Positions 33,952 to 45,451 of a stretch of DNA of 64,000 nucleotides are shown one piece after another (within the stretch, counting starts at the first letter, position 1; the number at the start of each line of letters is the position of its first letter). Origin of the DNA: Apiospora phragmitis (lineage: Eukaryota; Ascomycota; Sordariomycetes; Amphisphaeriales; Apiosporaceae); contig JAQQWL010000013.1 in NCBI GenBank assembly GCA_038363925.1, forward strand, positions 1,488,001-1,552,000, written 5' to 3'. Made by a program: the position numbers and the translations under genes. Under the pieces are notes generated by a model, which was not told where the DNA came from, did no database searches, and saw nothing but the letters and a program-made list of their open reading frames with translations.

Positions 33952-36900
33952 CGTGGTAGGTCGAGGGAATATTTCTGGCCGGCACACGCAGGCGCGAGGT
34001 TACCAGTGCGCCGTCGACTGCGTCATGGAGGCTAGTGTTCGCAGCTCAGATGCCACAAGTAAGTATCGGGATTGGCTTAGACGGGGCTCTCCATGAGTAA
34101 GTATGTATCGAGTATCGTAATCGCGACGGGGCCTTCTTCGAATAGGGGCAGGTTCGGTTTGTTGCTTCGAGGCGATTGCAATACAGTCCCAAATCGCAAT
34201 TGGCAGCGCGATCAATAGAATTCCCGCGAGATTGGTACCGGGGAAATAAATAAAAACAACGGAGACAAAAATCGATCGAGCAGCTACAGTTGGGGGAGAG
34301 AAGACCTCGCACCCTTTTTCCTGTGCCATCTTCTAGTAGTATCGGCTCTTCAGCGGGCGGACAACAAACGTGCCTAGCGTGAAGTTTCCTATTGTGGGGG
34401 TGTTCCGGGTGGTGGCCTATTTGATTCTGGCTTTCTCGCTGTCCAGCTTCCCAAGTGGCTACTCTGCCCACTAAACTACAAGCCGACTGCTGCATGCGGC
34501 AGGCTGACCTACATACATACCATAGTCCGTACTTGAAAGTTGACGGGCTTTCCTCCTTGCAGGCACACCAAAACAAGACCTTGTTCAATTGCTTGGGGCA
34601 GTGGGTAGGCGACCAGGGTCCCAAGTGACTAATAAGTTTAACCTTTAGGTTGTGTCTAGGAGTCCAGGGCTTGAGTCTTGACTCCCTTGGCGGGAGATTA
34701 GCAGGGCCGGCGGAGCACATGCTTGTCTATGCTGGCCTCCTGCCTCACTGCCACGACTTGCCTTTCCACCTTTCCTACCTCCAGGTTCTGCTCCCAGGGT
34801 CTGCCACGGCGGCCAGCAGCAGCCAGGGCCAAGTGGCCAGTCGGGTGGGTTGGGTTAGCGAGGATTACCACGTTGAGCTGGCGGGCTAGGCGGATGGGCA
34901 CGCTACTGGCCAGACTGCTGCTCACGTACGATTGATCTGACTGATTGAATGGGTAAGATGCACTGTCCTTTGACTTGTAGTGATTCTCCATGCCATGTCT
35001 CTGAGCAAGACTCGTCATTATTGACAAACAAAAATTATACTGCCCTTATGACTACCATCTGTTTATCCCGCACTCATCTCAAGACCGATTCAAGACATTA
35101 TCACACAAGCTATTAGTATGGTGGCATTTGTTGCTTTTCGGGTGGGCTCCCGGCTCCTTTGCGTGGGCTTAAAAGTGGTCGCCGAGGGAGGGAGAGAGAG
35201 ACAGACAGACAGCAGGAGATTGGCCTAGTCTGGACCATCTGGACCATCCCTGGGTCCAGAATCATCTTCTCAATCTCAGACCAATCAAAGCAGTCGTTGC
35301 GCATGCTTCGACTTGCCTCTTTTCCACTGCTTTTCATTTACACGGCAGTTTCTGCCTCTGGATAAATGCTACGATGCGTTTTGCCGCCACTTCCCGTATC
35401 TCCTCCTCCGCAAACTGTATGATAGTTCGAGTTGAGAGACACAGGCGCAAGGCTCAAGCTGCTCTCTTTTTGTGCAGTGACCTATATTATGATAACGCAG
35501 TTGACAAGCCACAGCATTGACAAACACTGGTTTTCTCTCGTGCACGCGCTTCAGCCTGGATCGCTATGTCGATAACGACAGCGGGTGGACTGGGACTGGG
35601 AGCTTGTCTTTTACGTGCATAGTCTTCCAAAGCAAACATAGCACGTACGATCGCAAATGCCGGATGGTGCCTGCAGGGTTAACCTAGGTAAAAGATCTTT
35701 ATTAGTCTAGGCGGTTTCTGGCATTCGGGTTGAAAAGACGGGAAGTACCTTTCCGTCGTACCTGCGAAGCGAAATATGATCAATTCCATCCTCCAATAAA
35801 CAGATCGATCTCTTCCCTTTTGGGCAATGCCAGACCAGGGACAAATTGAAAGTGCTGGGGAGCATCCTTGTTGACTTCATTGTGTAGTACCTACGGGGAA
35901 TTCTCACCACCGCAGACGATCGATTTGATATTTCCATGTATGGGAAGCCATGGTCTCAGTAGCATGGTATAACCAAGCTGTATCCATCTTGGGTTCGCCA
36001 ACCGTTAATCTGCTACTGTTGATATATCTGGCTAGGTATCATCAAACGTATACAGAGAGTACACGCAGTCGGACTGTGGTCCCCCCGCACATGGCTGATA
36101 ACCGTTGGGGATCAAGGTAAAAGGCAATCAACCCGGCAATTTGGGACCGGCGAGCCATCAGCCACATTTTCTGACAGATGCTGAATCCGTCTGGGTGTAT
36201 CACGCACGTTCATCGCGGGTATTGTGGACTATCCTTCAGTAGCTAAACAATCCTTGCACGTCCCATATGGGGTTTTAGTCTCCAGATGGGGTTTACTGAT
36301 CAAGCTGGTTGAATCCATCTAGGTCTGACATATTATTGCTGCTTGCTTGTCAGCAACAAACCTTGGGCATTGAGAGAGTTGGCGGGTTAGCTAAGCCTTG
36401 ATGTTTGCCTCGGTGCGATAGACTTCAAATTGGGCTTTGCTGTACATTTCCCAGGTAGATGAAGGCCGAGCAATGTGGCGTGTTCAACAAGTCGAGAATC
36501 AGGGACCCCCTGCCGGACGTGGTATGGTGTTGGTGTAGGGTGATGAAATCGCGGCACTCACGGAAGTGGGATTTTAGCATTCTCACTGCCTCCTACTACC
36601 TCCTTCTGTCTACGTACTCCTTTTTCTCTCCTTTTTTGGTGAACCCCCTTCTTCTACTTTCAATATGAGCAGCTATGGCAACCAAGGTCAAACATCCGTG
36701 CGACTTCGGAGCTGAGTGAGGCGCGTCCCGTGGTGTGAGACATTGCTCGTTCATGATGCTTTTGGACAGGGCCTCGATCGATCAGGGTATGAAACGCACC
36801 AGCAGCTGTGCAGTACAATACTTTCGTTCTTATTTGGTTATGTTCACAATGAGCAGTGCACAAGTATATCTGATACGGAGCACTCCTCGGCGTCCAAAGG

Positions 36901-38108
36901 ACCATGGTAGTAAACGGCGTATAAGAAATCAAGCGCTACTACATTGCCCGCACAAGGTAACGGCTAGCTGCAGGAGTTCAATGTATGGAAGGCCAGGTAC
37001 ATGTAGCAGGTATGGTAGGTTCTACTCGATTGAACACATGTATCATGGCGATATGCAGCGTGCTCAAGCGGCAAGACCTGTCATTTCGGTCAAGGTTGCG
37101 AACTTGCCGGCGCACAACATCTGCGGGTGTGTGTAGGTCAGCTGGGTGGTGTCGAGCATTTGCGACAGTACCACCTACCTCAACCGGACAAGCCTGCCCT
37201 CCTCTGCGCCGCTCATCATCGCCAGGAACAAGACCGATATGAGATTTGCCTGTTCTGCTATACGTGGCCTATCATCCACGGCATCTGATTCGCATCCTCC
37301 ATTGATAATCACGATCAGCCATGTACTGTTTCGTTCTAGGGCCGAGCTTGTCGAGAACTAATGCTGAAGCGATTTAACAAGCAACTAGAGAATCATGTCA
37401 TCGCTACAATACTAATACTACTAACAATGGTTTCTTCTTTCCTTTTACATACTCGTGCCGGTGGAGAGAGCTCCATACTGCACTCCCCGATCCGTCCATC
37501 AAAGGCCTGCCGATGCGATGGTGGCTGCGCGCTATGTTCCCAGACTGGTCCATCCGAGCACGCTTGGTGCCTCTCACCTTGTGGGGGAGGGGTTCTCCAA
37601 GCGAGAGACCTGGGCAGCATTGTATACTCGTAGACTGACCATGCAAGTAAATGAACTGCGACCCACTACTAGGCTTCTCATAAGAAAGCCCCCCCGGTCC
37701 CCGGTCTCATCTTAAGACCTGTAGATTACCGTTGTTTAATCTACATACATGGGCCTGTGGAAGATGATGGCGGCTTATTAGATGGCACCTCGTCGACCCT
37801 TACATACGCAGAGGCATTGATCCCTCCGCGCCCTAATCACGGTTCCCCGTCCCCAAGCACCACAACTACCGCTCTCATACTTGGACGCCGGGCTTGGCTT
37901 GGGTGAAGGTAGCACTGCATTTCTCCGTCTCGCCGTTGGCTTAAGGGAGGTTCGGGTTTGTCTAATAATCCTACTTCCTTCCACTTCCTTGCCAAAACCC
38001 AGATGTGCGTCCAAGGTTCACCTTCTGCCTCACAATCGACCCGACGGCGCAGCGCAGGGTGAGAAAGAAAGAAACGGCCGAAGATCCTGCCGGTATTGAG
38101 TGGAAGCC
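33952..38108. other. Large gene-free stretch (4.2 kb)
   Basis: Divergent intergenic region between the protease-like gene (-) and the wall protein (+). Several short open frames occur but none shows domains or splice structure. Contains a GA/CAGA purine microsatellite around 35187-35216. I see no RNA gene. Confidence 0.5.
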
Positions 38109-40350
38109 ATGTTAATTGTTCACCACACGCTGCTCGGCCTCGCAGCTTTCTGTGTCCATGGGGTCTACTCAGCCGAAGGTCAGTTCCATCCCACAGGGAA
38201 GACCCCTGATATTCGCAAAGCAAAGTACTGATCCAAGACTTACAGGCCCACGCAATGGTCGCTTCGACCGAAGGTCTTTCTTCAATAACTCAGTAACACC
38301 GACAGAGGCGGCAGCTGGAACGTCAACCGGGCCGAGCACAGAAGCTTTAACCAACTTGCTGGGTTCCCCAGCTCCCGCGGTAGCATCTTTGTCAACTAGT
38401 CTTTCTGGGTACTCTACTGCCGTGGTTGAGCAGACGTCGTCTTTGTCCACACCAGCATCATCCCTATCCTCATCAGCTATACCCGACGCGCAGTCCACTG
38501 CTGTCACGACGTCGGGAGCACATGGCAACCTAGATGCCCTGACTAGCGGTCGGAGACCTCCGCCCCCACCACATGGGTTTTCCATCATCACGTTCAGGCC
38601 TGGCCCCGGATCTACTCAGAATGCCACGACTGTCCCCCATTTGTCTTCAGGGGCCTCCAGGCTTGCCAGATCATCACCCCCGGTGGTGATACACCCGACA
38701 CAAACTAAAAATTTCTATTTTGATCCTACGGCAGGCATGATCACCACCATGCACCCGGCCACGACGCCAACCTCAACCTCAACCCCTGCTCTTACTGAAA
38801 ATGGCTGCCATGCATCTACCGACGACGGGACTGTTACCGAGATATCAGTGATACATACTTCAACTATAACGTGGGCGGGTGATCCCGCCGATTACACCCC
38901 ACCATTCCCGGAAGAGCCTCTACCTTGCACTCAACCGCCCACCGGGCGCTTCTCCGCGTCAAGATGCCCCGATGGGCAAACAACGTGTGACTTACCGTGG
39001 TTGCCCACGCCCACCGAGGCCCCCACAACTCCTGTATGGGGCTCGGTGACCGCCACCAAAAAGAAGGCCAGGCCCACGGTGATCTTCTGGACCACAGACA
39101 AGAACCCAGTCGTCGTGTTCTCTTCCTCTCCTCCTCCGGATTTTCTAGGGGGTAGCAAGCCAACGCAGCAGAACGAGCATGAGACAGTCGGCCCGGGCGC
39201 TCCAGATGCTCCAGATGCCTTCACTACACCGGTGTATGGCAAGGTGACGACGTCGACGCCCCGGCCACCCCAGCCTGCTGTGACACCACAACCAAACGCC
39301 TCACCAGAGCCTTCCGAGGTTACAGTAGTAATCCAGACAACACAGGTGATCATCAACGGACAAACCTTTACAGATAACCCTCGAAGCAAGTCGACCACCG
39401 CGGTTGTTGGAACCGACACGTTCACCATTGACCCGAGCCAAGTCGTCGGTCATGGATCCACCATCACCCGCCCTTTTGTCAATGGCGTCTTCGTGCCAGC
39501 GCCTTCAACAACCGTTGTCGACGGGCTACGGGTTGTATATGGACCGTCAGCGGCTACGATTGACGGCACTTCGTTCGCAGTTGGTGCAACTCCAACCACG
39601 GCGACGATCGGTGGGCAAAAGATTACTATTGGCCCTGGCGGCATCTTCTTTTCAAGCCAGGTCTTACCCGTAGCGGCAGAAGTCGGCCCTCCGCACCTGG
39701 AAGTGATAGGCGGGACGCTGATCACCGCGATTGGTCCGTCGGTATTTGTCGTGGGCGGCACTTCGATCACTTACGGCCCCAACATGAGTCCCATCACCAC
39801 GTCCATCGGCAAGGATAAGGTGATGATTGGCCCCTCGGGCGTAGTTGTTGATAGTTCGACCCTGGGAGGGATCGCGGCAGACGCGACGGCAACGACATAC
39901 AAGATTGTGGGCGGTGCAACCATGACGGAAATGGGGACGACTGCCGTTGTCATCGATGGTGTCACGTATAGCGTCGGCGCAGGAGCGACCTTGACTACGA
40001 CTACGGTGATAGCGGGCCAGAAGTTGACGATCTCGCCCCAAGGCGTGGCCGTGTCCACCAACACCTATGCTCAGCCGTATGCAACGACCACCGTGCTCAG
40101 TCCGGGGAGCGCACCGTCTGCAGGCTTGAGCTCACCAACCGCAGCTGCAGATCCGGGCTCCTCTTCAGGCTCTTCTACAGGCTCTTCTCCAGGCTATTCT
40201 CCCGGCTCCTCTCCCGGCTCCTCTCCGGGTTCAACTTCGACTTCGACGGAAGAGTCCAAGTCCAAGCCCAAGAACGCTGGAGCCATTATTCAGCTTTCTT
40301 GGGAATATTGGGTCTTTATGATATGCATAACATTCGGCGCATGGGTTTGA
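38109..40350 (+). CDS. Ser/Thr-rich secreted cell-wall protein with Gly/Val/Ile-rich repeats, possible GPI anchor
   Basis: Not a named family that I recognise. Exon 1 is 38109-38178, a 67 bp intron is 38179-38245, exon 2 is 38246-40350; exactly 725 codons with no frameshift. The start at 38109 is chosen because it gives a signal peptide (LLGLAAFCVHGVYS) that splices in frame to GPRNGRFDRR. Residues about 30-330 are Ser/Thr/Pro-rich. About 400-650 contain degenerate 25-35-residue repeats with a GQ.ITIGPGG / VDGVTYSVG / GGTSITYGP pattern alternating beta-prone Val/Ile and Gly-Pro turns, suggestive of a beta-solenoid. A SSPGSSPG linker follows, then a short hydrophobic C-terminus without a basic tail, compatible with GPI attachment. 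Adhesin or wall structural protein is an inference. Confidence 0.75.
40140..40245 (+). repeat. Short coding repeat, Gly-Ser-Ser-Pro linker
   Basis: Imperfect 12-15 bp units encoding SGSS/PGSS lie near the C-terminus of the wall protein. They are in frame. Confidence 0.8.
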
Positions 40351-42076
40351 CTACAATAATGTATTACGGCAGATCTGGAGTTATTTTCTATGGAAGGCGA
40401 GGCGCACTGGTGAATTACGACGGGTTTCAAAAATTTGGGATAGGACATATTCACGACGGAACGATACCCCCCAAAGCTAGCCTTTCCCGCACAGGAGACG
40501 TCGGCCAGGGTTTTGGATGACTCGGCAAGCGTGGGCTGGCTCGTATATGTAATAGCAGTAGCAGTGCATGACATCGTGTAGCCCACAAGACCAAAGGCTC
40601 AAAAAAACAGGTCTTCTACTAGCTGCGTATCTCGTGTTACTGTTTGTATTTGGCAATTTAGATAGCACATTCGATGATGGTGATAATACCCATCCAGTAT
40701 GTATTTACTGCCATACTCGGATTTTCCTTCTGGGGTCGCATTCTTGCCAGGGCAACAAATTTTCACGAGTGAGACCCCGGCGAGAGGGCCGCTCATGCAG
40801 GGAAAAAGCCATCCGGCAGCTAACCGCAACCCCTAAACAAACCTATTGGACTGGAACTAGGTAGCGGGAGGTTTGTGTAAGACAGTTGAAACCAAGACGC
40901 CACCGCCACCTTGGCTGGAAGGTTTAAGTGGTAAGAGAGAACAGACACGCACGGCGCACGCTGAGACGCGCGGTAGGAACCGACATCTCTATGCACACAT
41001 ATCCAGGGCAATGGGGATTGTTAGGTTGAGGTATCTAAGTGTATGTAGGAAGGAGGCGGCGTGGAAGCGAGAGAGGGAAAGGTTCTTGATCCCGATGACT
41101 ACAATTAGCCGGGCTTCGTTCTCTTCGGGGGCGCAACCGGCTCGCCGGGTTAATGGGCCATGCCATGCGCGTACCTCAGAACCAGTACATACCAGAACTA
41201 TGGTGCAGAAGTACGGTAGTTATCAATGGCATGGGTAGATTCCTGCCTCTCCCACCCCCCATTCTCAGACAACCGCTCCAGCTCCACTAGCAGCAAGCCG
41301 GTGGCGCGACATACGTGCTGTCGCCATGTGCGCATGGCTTGGTGGTGGGCATGGGCATGAATGGGGGGGACTCTATGTATCGTACATACGCAGCAAATCA
41401 ACCATCTACTCCGAGCAGCTCTACCTCACGTACAGCTTTCTTCTGCCAGGACCCTTCTCGATTGCTGCTATAAGCTGCATGCTTGGCCCCATGGCCGGTG
41501 GCGTGGCTTCCAATCGCAACTGCTACGGCTGAAGACATGCATGCAGATACATGTAGGTCATGCATGGCCAGCCACGCCAAGCCAGCCAGTCAACCAGTAC
41601 TGAACCAGCCAACCCCCCCTTTCGTTTTCTGTATTGCTGCTTACCATTTCGACAGTCAGCTCGTTTACGAACACGCTCGAAAAATAATGGTTTTCGCTGC
41701 TCACAAGACCTGGGGTCCAGACCGGTCGGCGACCGTCAACTCGACCTGGGTGCTTCCTCCAGAGGTGGCTACAGAAAGCGCACGCAGATAATGAGGGAAA
41801 CTCTTCTCGGTCCCGGGAAAGGAGTTGAGAAGGGAATAGGCACGGAAGCGCATCCCTGGTAGGGGGGAAGAGTACAAGAGTCGAGCCTCACGGAACGTTT
41901 TCCGCGCCCCCCTTTGTCTGTTGGCGGTTTTCCGACGACAACGACGACGAGAAAGAGCTCGCCGTACTCCACCACCCCTGTTCGCTCCGTCCATCGTCCA
42001 TGTACAGGCTGCTCGATTTCGTAAGTTCGTATGCCATTGGCCGGGAGCACTGGAACTTCGGATGTTCTGGATGTAT
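40351..42076. other. Intergenic, 1.7 kb
   Basis: Downstream of the wall protein gene. I see no conserved coding sequence or RNA gene. Confidence 0.5.
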
Positions 42077-42464
42077 CTATCTTATATCCTTCACGCGTGA
42101 GGAGACATGCAAAGAAACCCCATCTCCCAAATCCCGCGGGCTACATGGTTTGGTAGGATCTACCTTACAATCAGCATCTAAATCCTCCACATGCAAAGAA
42201 TACCCACGATCCAATGGGCGCTTGTGGCGCGATTCTCTAGAGACGTTGATCTTTCCTGTTCCTACAGCCAGTGCGTCCGGTTTCATTTCCCTCGCTTCCA
42301 CGTGGGTGGCCATCAAGAGGAGCAGCGCGATCGATGTTCCATCACTGCTCTCTGCAGACATGCGGCACATGAAGAGTGAGCCAGTAGGATTCTGGTGTTT
42401 ACTTACCCACGTGGGTGTTAAGGTGAGGTGTGACGCAGGTCCACCACCGCATTTCAACATTCAT
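42077..42464 (-). CDS. Possible small two-exon hypothetical gene
   Basis: Exon 42407-42464 starting MNVEMRWW joins exon 42077-42351 through a 55 bp intron that has GTAAGT donor, CTCAC branch-like and CTGCAG acceptor sequences. Splicing keeps the frame and gives 110 residues. The product contains a short hydrophobic run (SIALLLLMA) ending in THVEA before a charged segment with KRPLDRGYSLHVEDLDADC. A different first exon could turn the hydrophobic run into a signal peptide. No family is recognised; support is only the splice signals and the open frame. Confidence 0.3.
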
Positions 42465-42740
42465 TGCTGTGCGTGTAACAGCCAGCGCGGTGCTCACAAG
42501 GGTGAATAGGAAGGCTTGAGTAGCAGTGGTGGAGAACGATGGATTTACTATGGGATGCGGTGGAATGAGGTAGGTCTGAACGTTGGAAGGGGGTGAAGAC
42601 TTTAGTCAATGAGCTTATTAAGATGCGAACGAATCTACGAATATACACCTTTAATCAAGTCAGCTTATGATGAATCACTGTGTGGCACAACGTGAGAGTC
42701 CCAACTCAGTTTTTTAAGTAGTTTGGAAGGCATACGCTCA

Positions 42741-45020
42741 TCATGTGCTTTGCCCAAACAGTCTATTGCCAGCAGCAACCTCCCTCAGGATGCCGGCTTC
42801 CTCCAACTCTTGTATCAACCTCAACAGCGCGTCGTCCATGCCCTTGGGCACCAACAGAGAAATAGCAATCGGCAGGTGTGCCCTGGTCCCAGTAATCCGG
42901 GAGGTGAACTCGACCTCGCCAAGGGGCACGACATAATCCGGACAGCCGGAGCCGTAGCTGATCGAGTACACCGAGAAACCCTCCCAGAACAACTTGCCGG
43001 GCTCCCGCCTCGACACGTCGTCACGATACTGCGGCTGTCCCCAGGCCTGGGGATGACTAGCAGCGGAATCGTCCCGTTTTCGACCTCGACCTCGACCTCA
43101 CTGGCCCCATCATCTGCAGCATTCTCCTCCTGCCCCGAAGGCGCAGTCGCAGGGGTAGGGGCTGGTAGAAGCACATTGTTCACCCAGCGCGCGTAAACGT
43201 CCAAAGCTTCGCGCGAGCGTCCCAATTCCTCGTCCGATACACCGGCACCGTAATCGAGCCGGGCCTTGGTCGTCGGCTCAATGAACGGCTGTCCCCGACC
43301 AGGATGGGCGCGCTGGAACTTGGTAACGAAAGGCTTGATGACGTTACGCGCCATAGACCCGTAGACTAGGTTGGTGTATACCGTCCGCGTGTACTTGGCG
43401 AGGTCCTCGTCGGTGCTCTCGGGAGAAGGGCGGGTCGCCCGCCACTGGTCATACAGATTGATCCTGTGGCGTTGGACATCGAGGTGGGCCTCCAGACGGG
43501 TGATAAAGGATTCGAAAATGGCAGCCGCAGGGGTTTGGGACTCGTGGTCAATGGCGCTGGGATGCGGAAAGAATTTGGGTGTCTGACTCGGTGCCTCCGA
43601 GGAGGGAGATTCGATGGCGTAGAGTAGCTTGAACTTCCTCCTCCTCCCATGAGACTCCAAACTCTTATGGTCGGCTTCCCTCCGGTTGCCATCGTTGTCA
43701 CCTATCATCACCTGACTCACAGCACTTGCCAATGACGCGGAACGCGTAAACACTCCTATGGTATCAAAATCACGGTAGTAGACAAGTGCCGAGGAGGAGT
43801 CAACGGCTTCTAGAGATGGCCGTATCCCAAACAGACTGTTGACACCTGCTGGGTGCCGGATCGAGCCTCCTGTGTCACTGCCGACCGTGAAGTCGAGCCA
43901 GGCGTAGCTGGCGCACGCGGAAGCGGAGCCCGAGCTGGACGAAGAAGGTTTCTGCCACCCATCGCCTCTCGGATTAGTAGGCGTGACCTCCTCGAGTCTG
44001 GGGACTTCGTGTCAGTGTCTCTTTCGTTCACGCCAATATCGATCGAAGGGGTAAGGTAGACACAGGAGGTGGGCGAGCGAATTGCAAGTGGGAGTTATTC
44101 TCAAAACGCACCATTCTAGGGGATCCTGGCCATCGCACCACTGGCTACATCGTAGCTTGCCGACCATGACAGCCCCTGCGGCCAGGAGACGCTGGATGCA
44201 TGGCGCCGTGATTTCTCTTGGTGGATGGAGAGTGCGGTAGTCCTTACTCCCGTTACCCGTCTGGAGACCTGAAGTATCTATGTTGTCTTTGACGCCAAAG
44301 CGAAGGCCAAGGAGCGGCTTCTCGTTGGTCGGGTTGCTGAAATAAAGCCTTGAAGGGACTGGTATCAACTATGTAGGTTGGGGGTAAGTGGTTGAGCCAT
44401 GACAGCGTCCATATAGGGTGTACTTACGTCAGAGGCTTCGAACCACCGGAATTGCTCATCAGGCCGCCTTGGCACCACGCCCCGTGTGAAGGCATTGCTT
44501 TGGTCAGCCATCAGTCGCGAGGCTGCGTACAAGTTACCGGTGGCGGCATGGAGTACATAGGGGCCAGGAGGGATGTGGAGGCCTCCCGAAACACTGAGGC
44601 CCAAGGCATCTGGGAATCTCGTCTGGACTGTCTGAGGTGGTGATGCGTCTTTAGATGGGTGGATTATCACTAGGAATACTGTTAACGTTTTGTCCATTGC
44701 GAATGAGAATAGAACAACATGGGAGTGAGGGCTTTCAGGTGCCAATTGGTCTCTTCCCAGCTGCACCTACTTGATAGAAACCCTTGGGACCACACATCGT
44801 CCACATCAAGCCTTGTTTGGAACTTGCTGAGAGTAATCTCGGAAGAGATGACGTCGTCGTCGAAATATGTCGCCGGTAAAAATTCACAATCTTGGACAGA
44901 TGGCCTCAGAGTGGTGACAGGCTCAGCATGGAGAAGATAGGGCTTGCAATCTACATGGATAATGGTGGTGGCGATGCTGCTGTCTGAGTTGACAGTGGCC
45001 AGCTTTGCCCTTTCTGACAT
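42741..45020 (-). CDS. Amidase-signature family protein (frameshift and in-frame stop; possibly a pseudogene)
   Basis: Fungal amidase-signature hydrolase with an N-terminal extension domain, often annotated as glutamyl-tRNA amidotransferase A-like. It would hydrolyse small amides; the substrate is unknown. Exons 44771-45020, 44428-44678, 44112-44368, 42741-43997. Catalytic motifs: Lys in LRFGVKDNIDT, cis-Ser in PSSSSSGSAS, nucleophile Ser in TVGSDTGGSIRHPAG. The C-terminal part has YRDDVSRREPGKLFWEGFS and SYGSGCPDYVVPLG. Two lesions: the codon spanning the last splice junction reads TGA where the family has Trp (a G at 43997 on the minus strand would give Trp-Leu-Glu-Glu), and one base is missing near 43028-43036. 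With that base restored the length is 672 codons. The start at 45020 is preferred by family N-terminus; 45128 is also in frame. Whether it is a true pseudogene or has sequence errors is open. Confidence 0.8.
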
Positions 45021-45451
45021 CCTGGCTGCTGAATTGGGTAGGAGTGCGCTGGCGTCAGGAAAAGGCAAGGCGGCATGTGAGAAATTAAAGGCTTTATTTA
45101 CCAGTGAGCAGGGAGAGTGAGAATGCACAGAAAGACGGTCGTAGGGCCCAGCTGAGCAGGCTGAGGTTCTTAGGGCGTTTTATGGCGCCGATTCAGTGCA
45201 TAGAGGCTTGATGGCCTCACTGTCGGATTGGCTCGCCTTTAATGGCCCAATCATGAAGAACCACCACCACAGATCCCTGAGATTTGCACTTTCAACGTAC
45301 CATGTCGCCGCAAGCATGGATTTTGGCAACAAATGAAGAACGCCTGCTGACTGGTATTGCGCCCGAGAATCAGTATTGAATGATGAAAAGATGGCGTGTT
45401 CCCATTTCACTGTAATGGGCACTCGAGGTAATTCATCTTTGCAGTTGAACA
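45021..45451. promoter_or_regulatory. Shared divergent promoter region of amidase and CorA-like genes
   Basis: This 430 bp separates divergently transcribed genes. Both promoters must lie here or within the leaders. No specific site is recognised. Confidence 0.4.

Noticed and set aside
34435..34500. Possible tRNA on the minus strand (TAGTTTAGTGGGCAGAGTAG)
   Set aside because: The box-like start is not followed by pairing anticodon and T arms or a matching acceptor stem.
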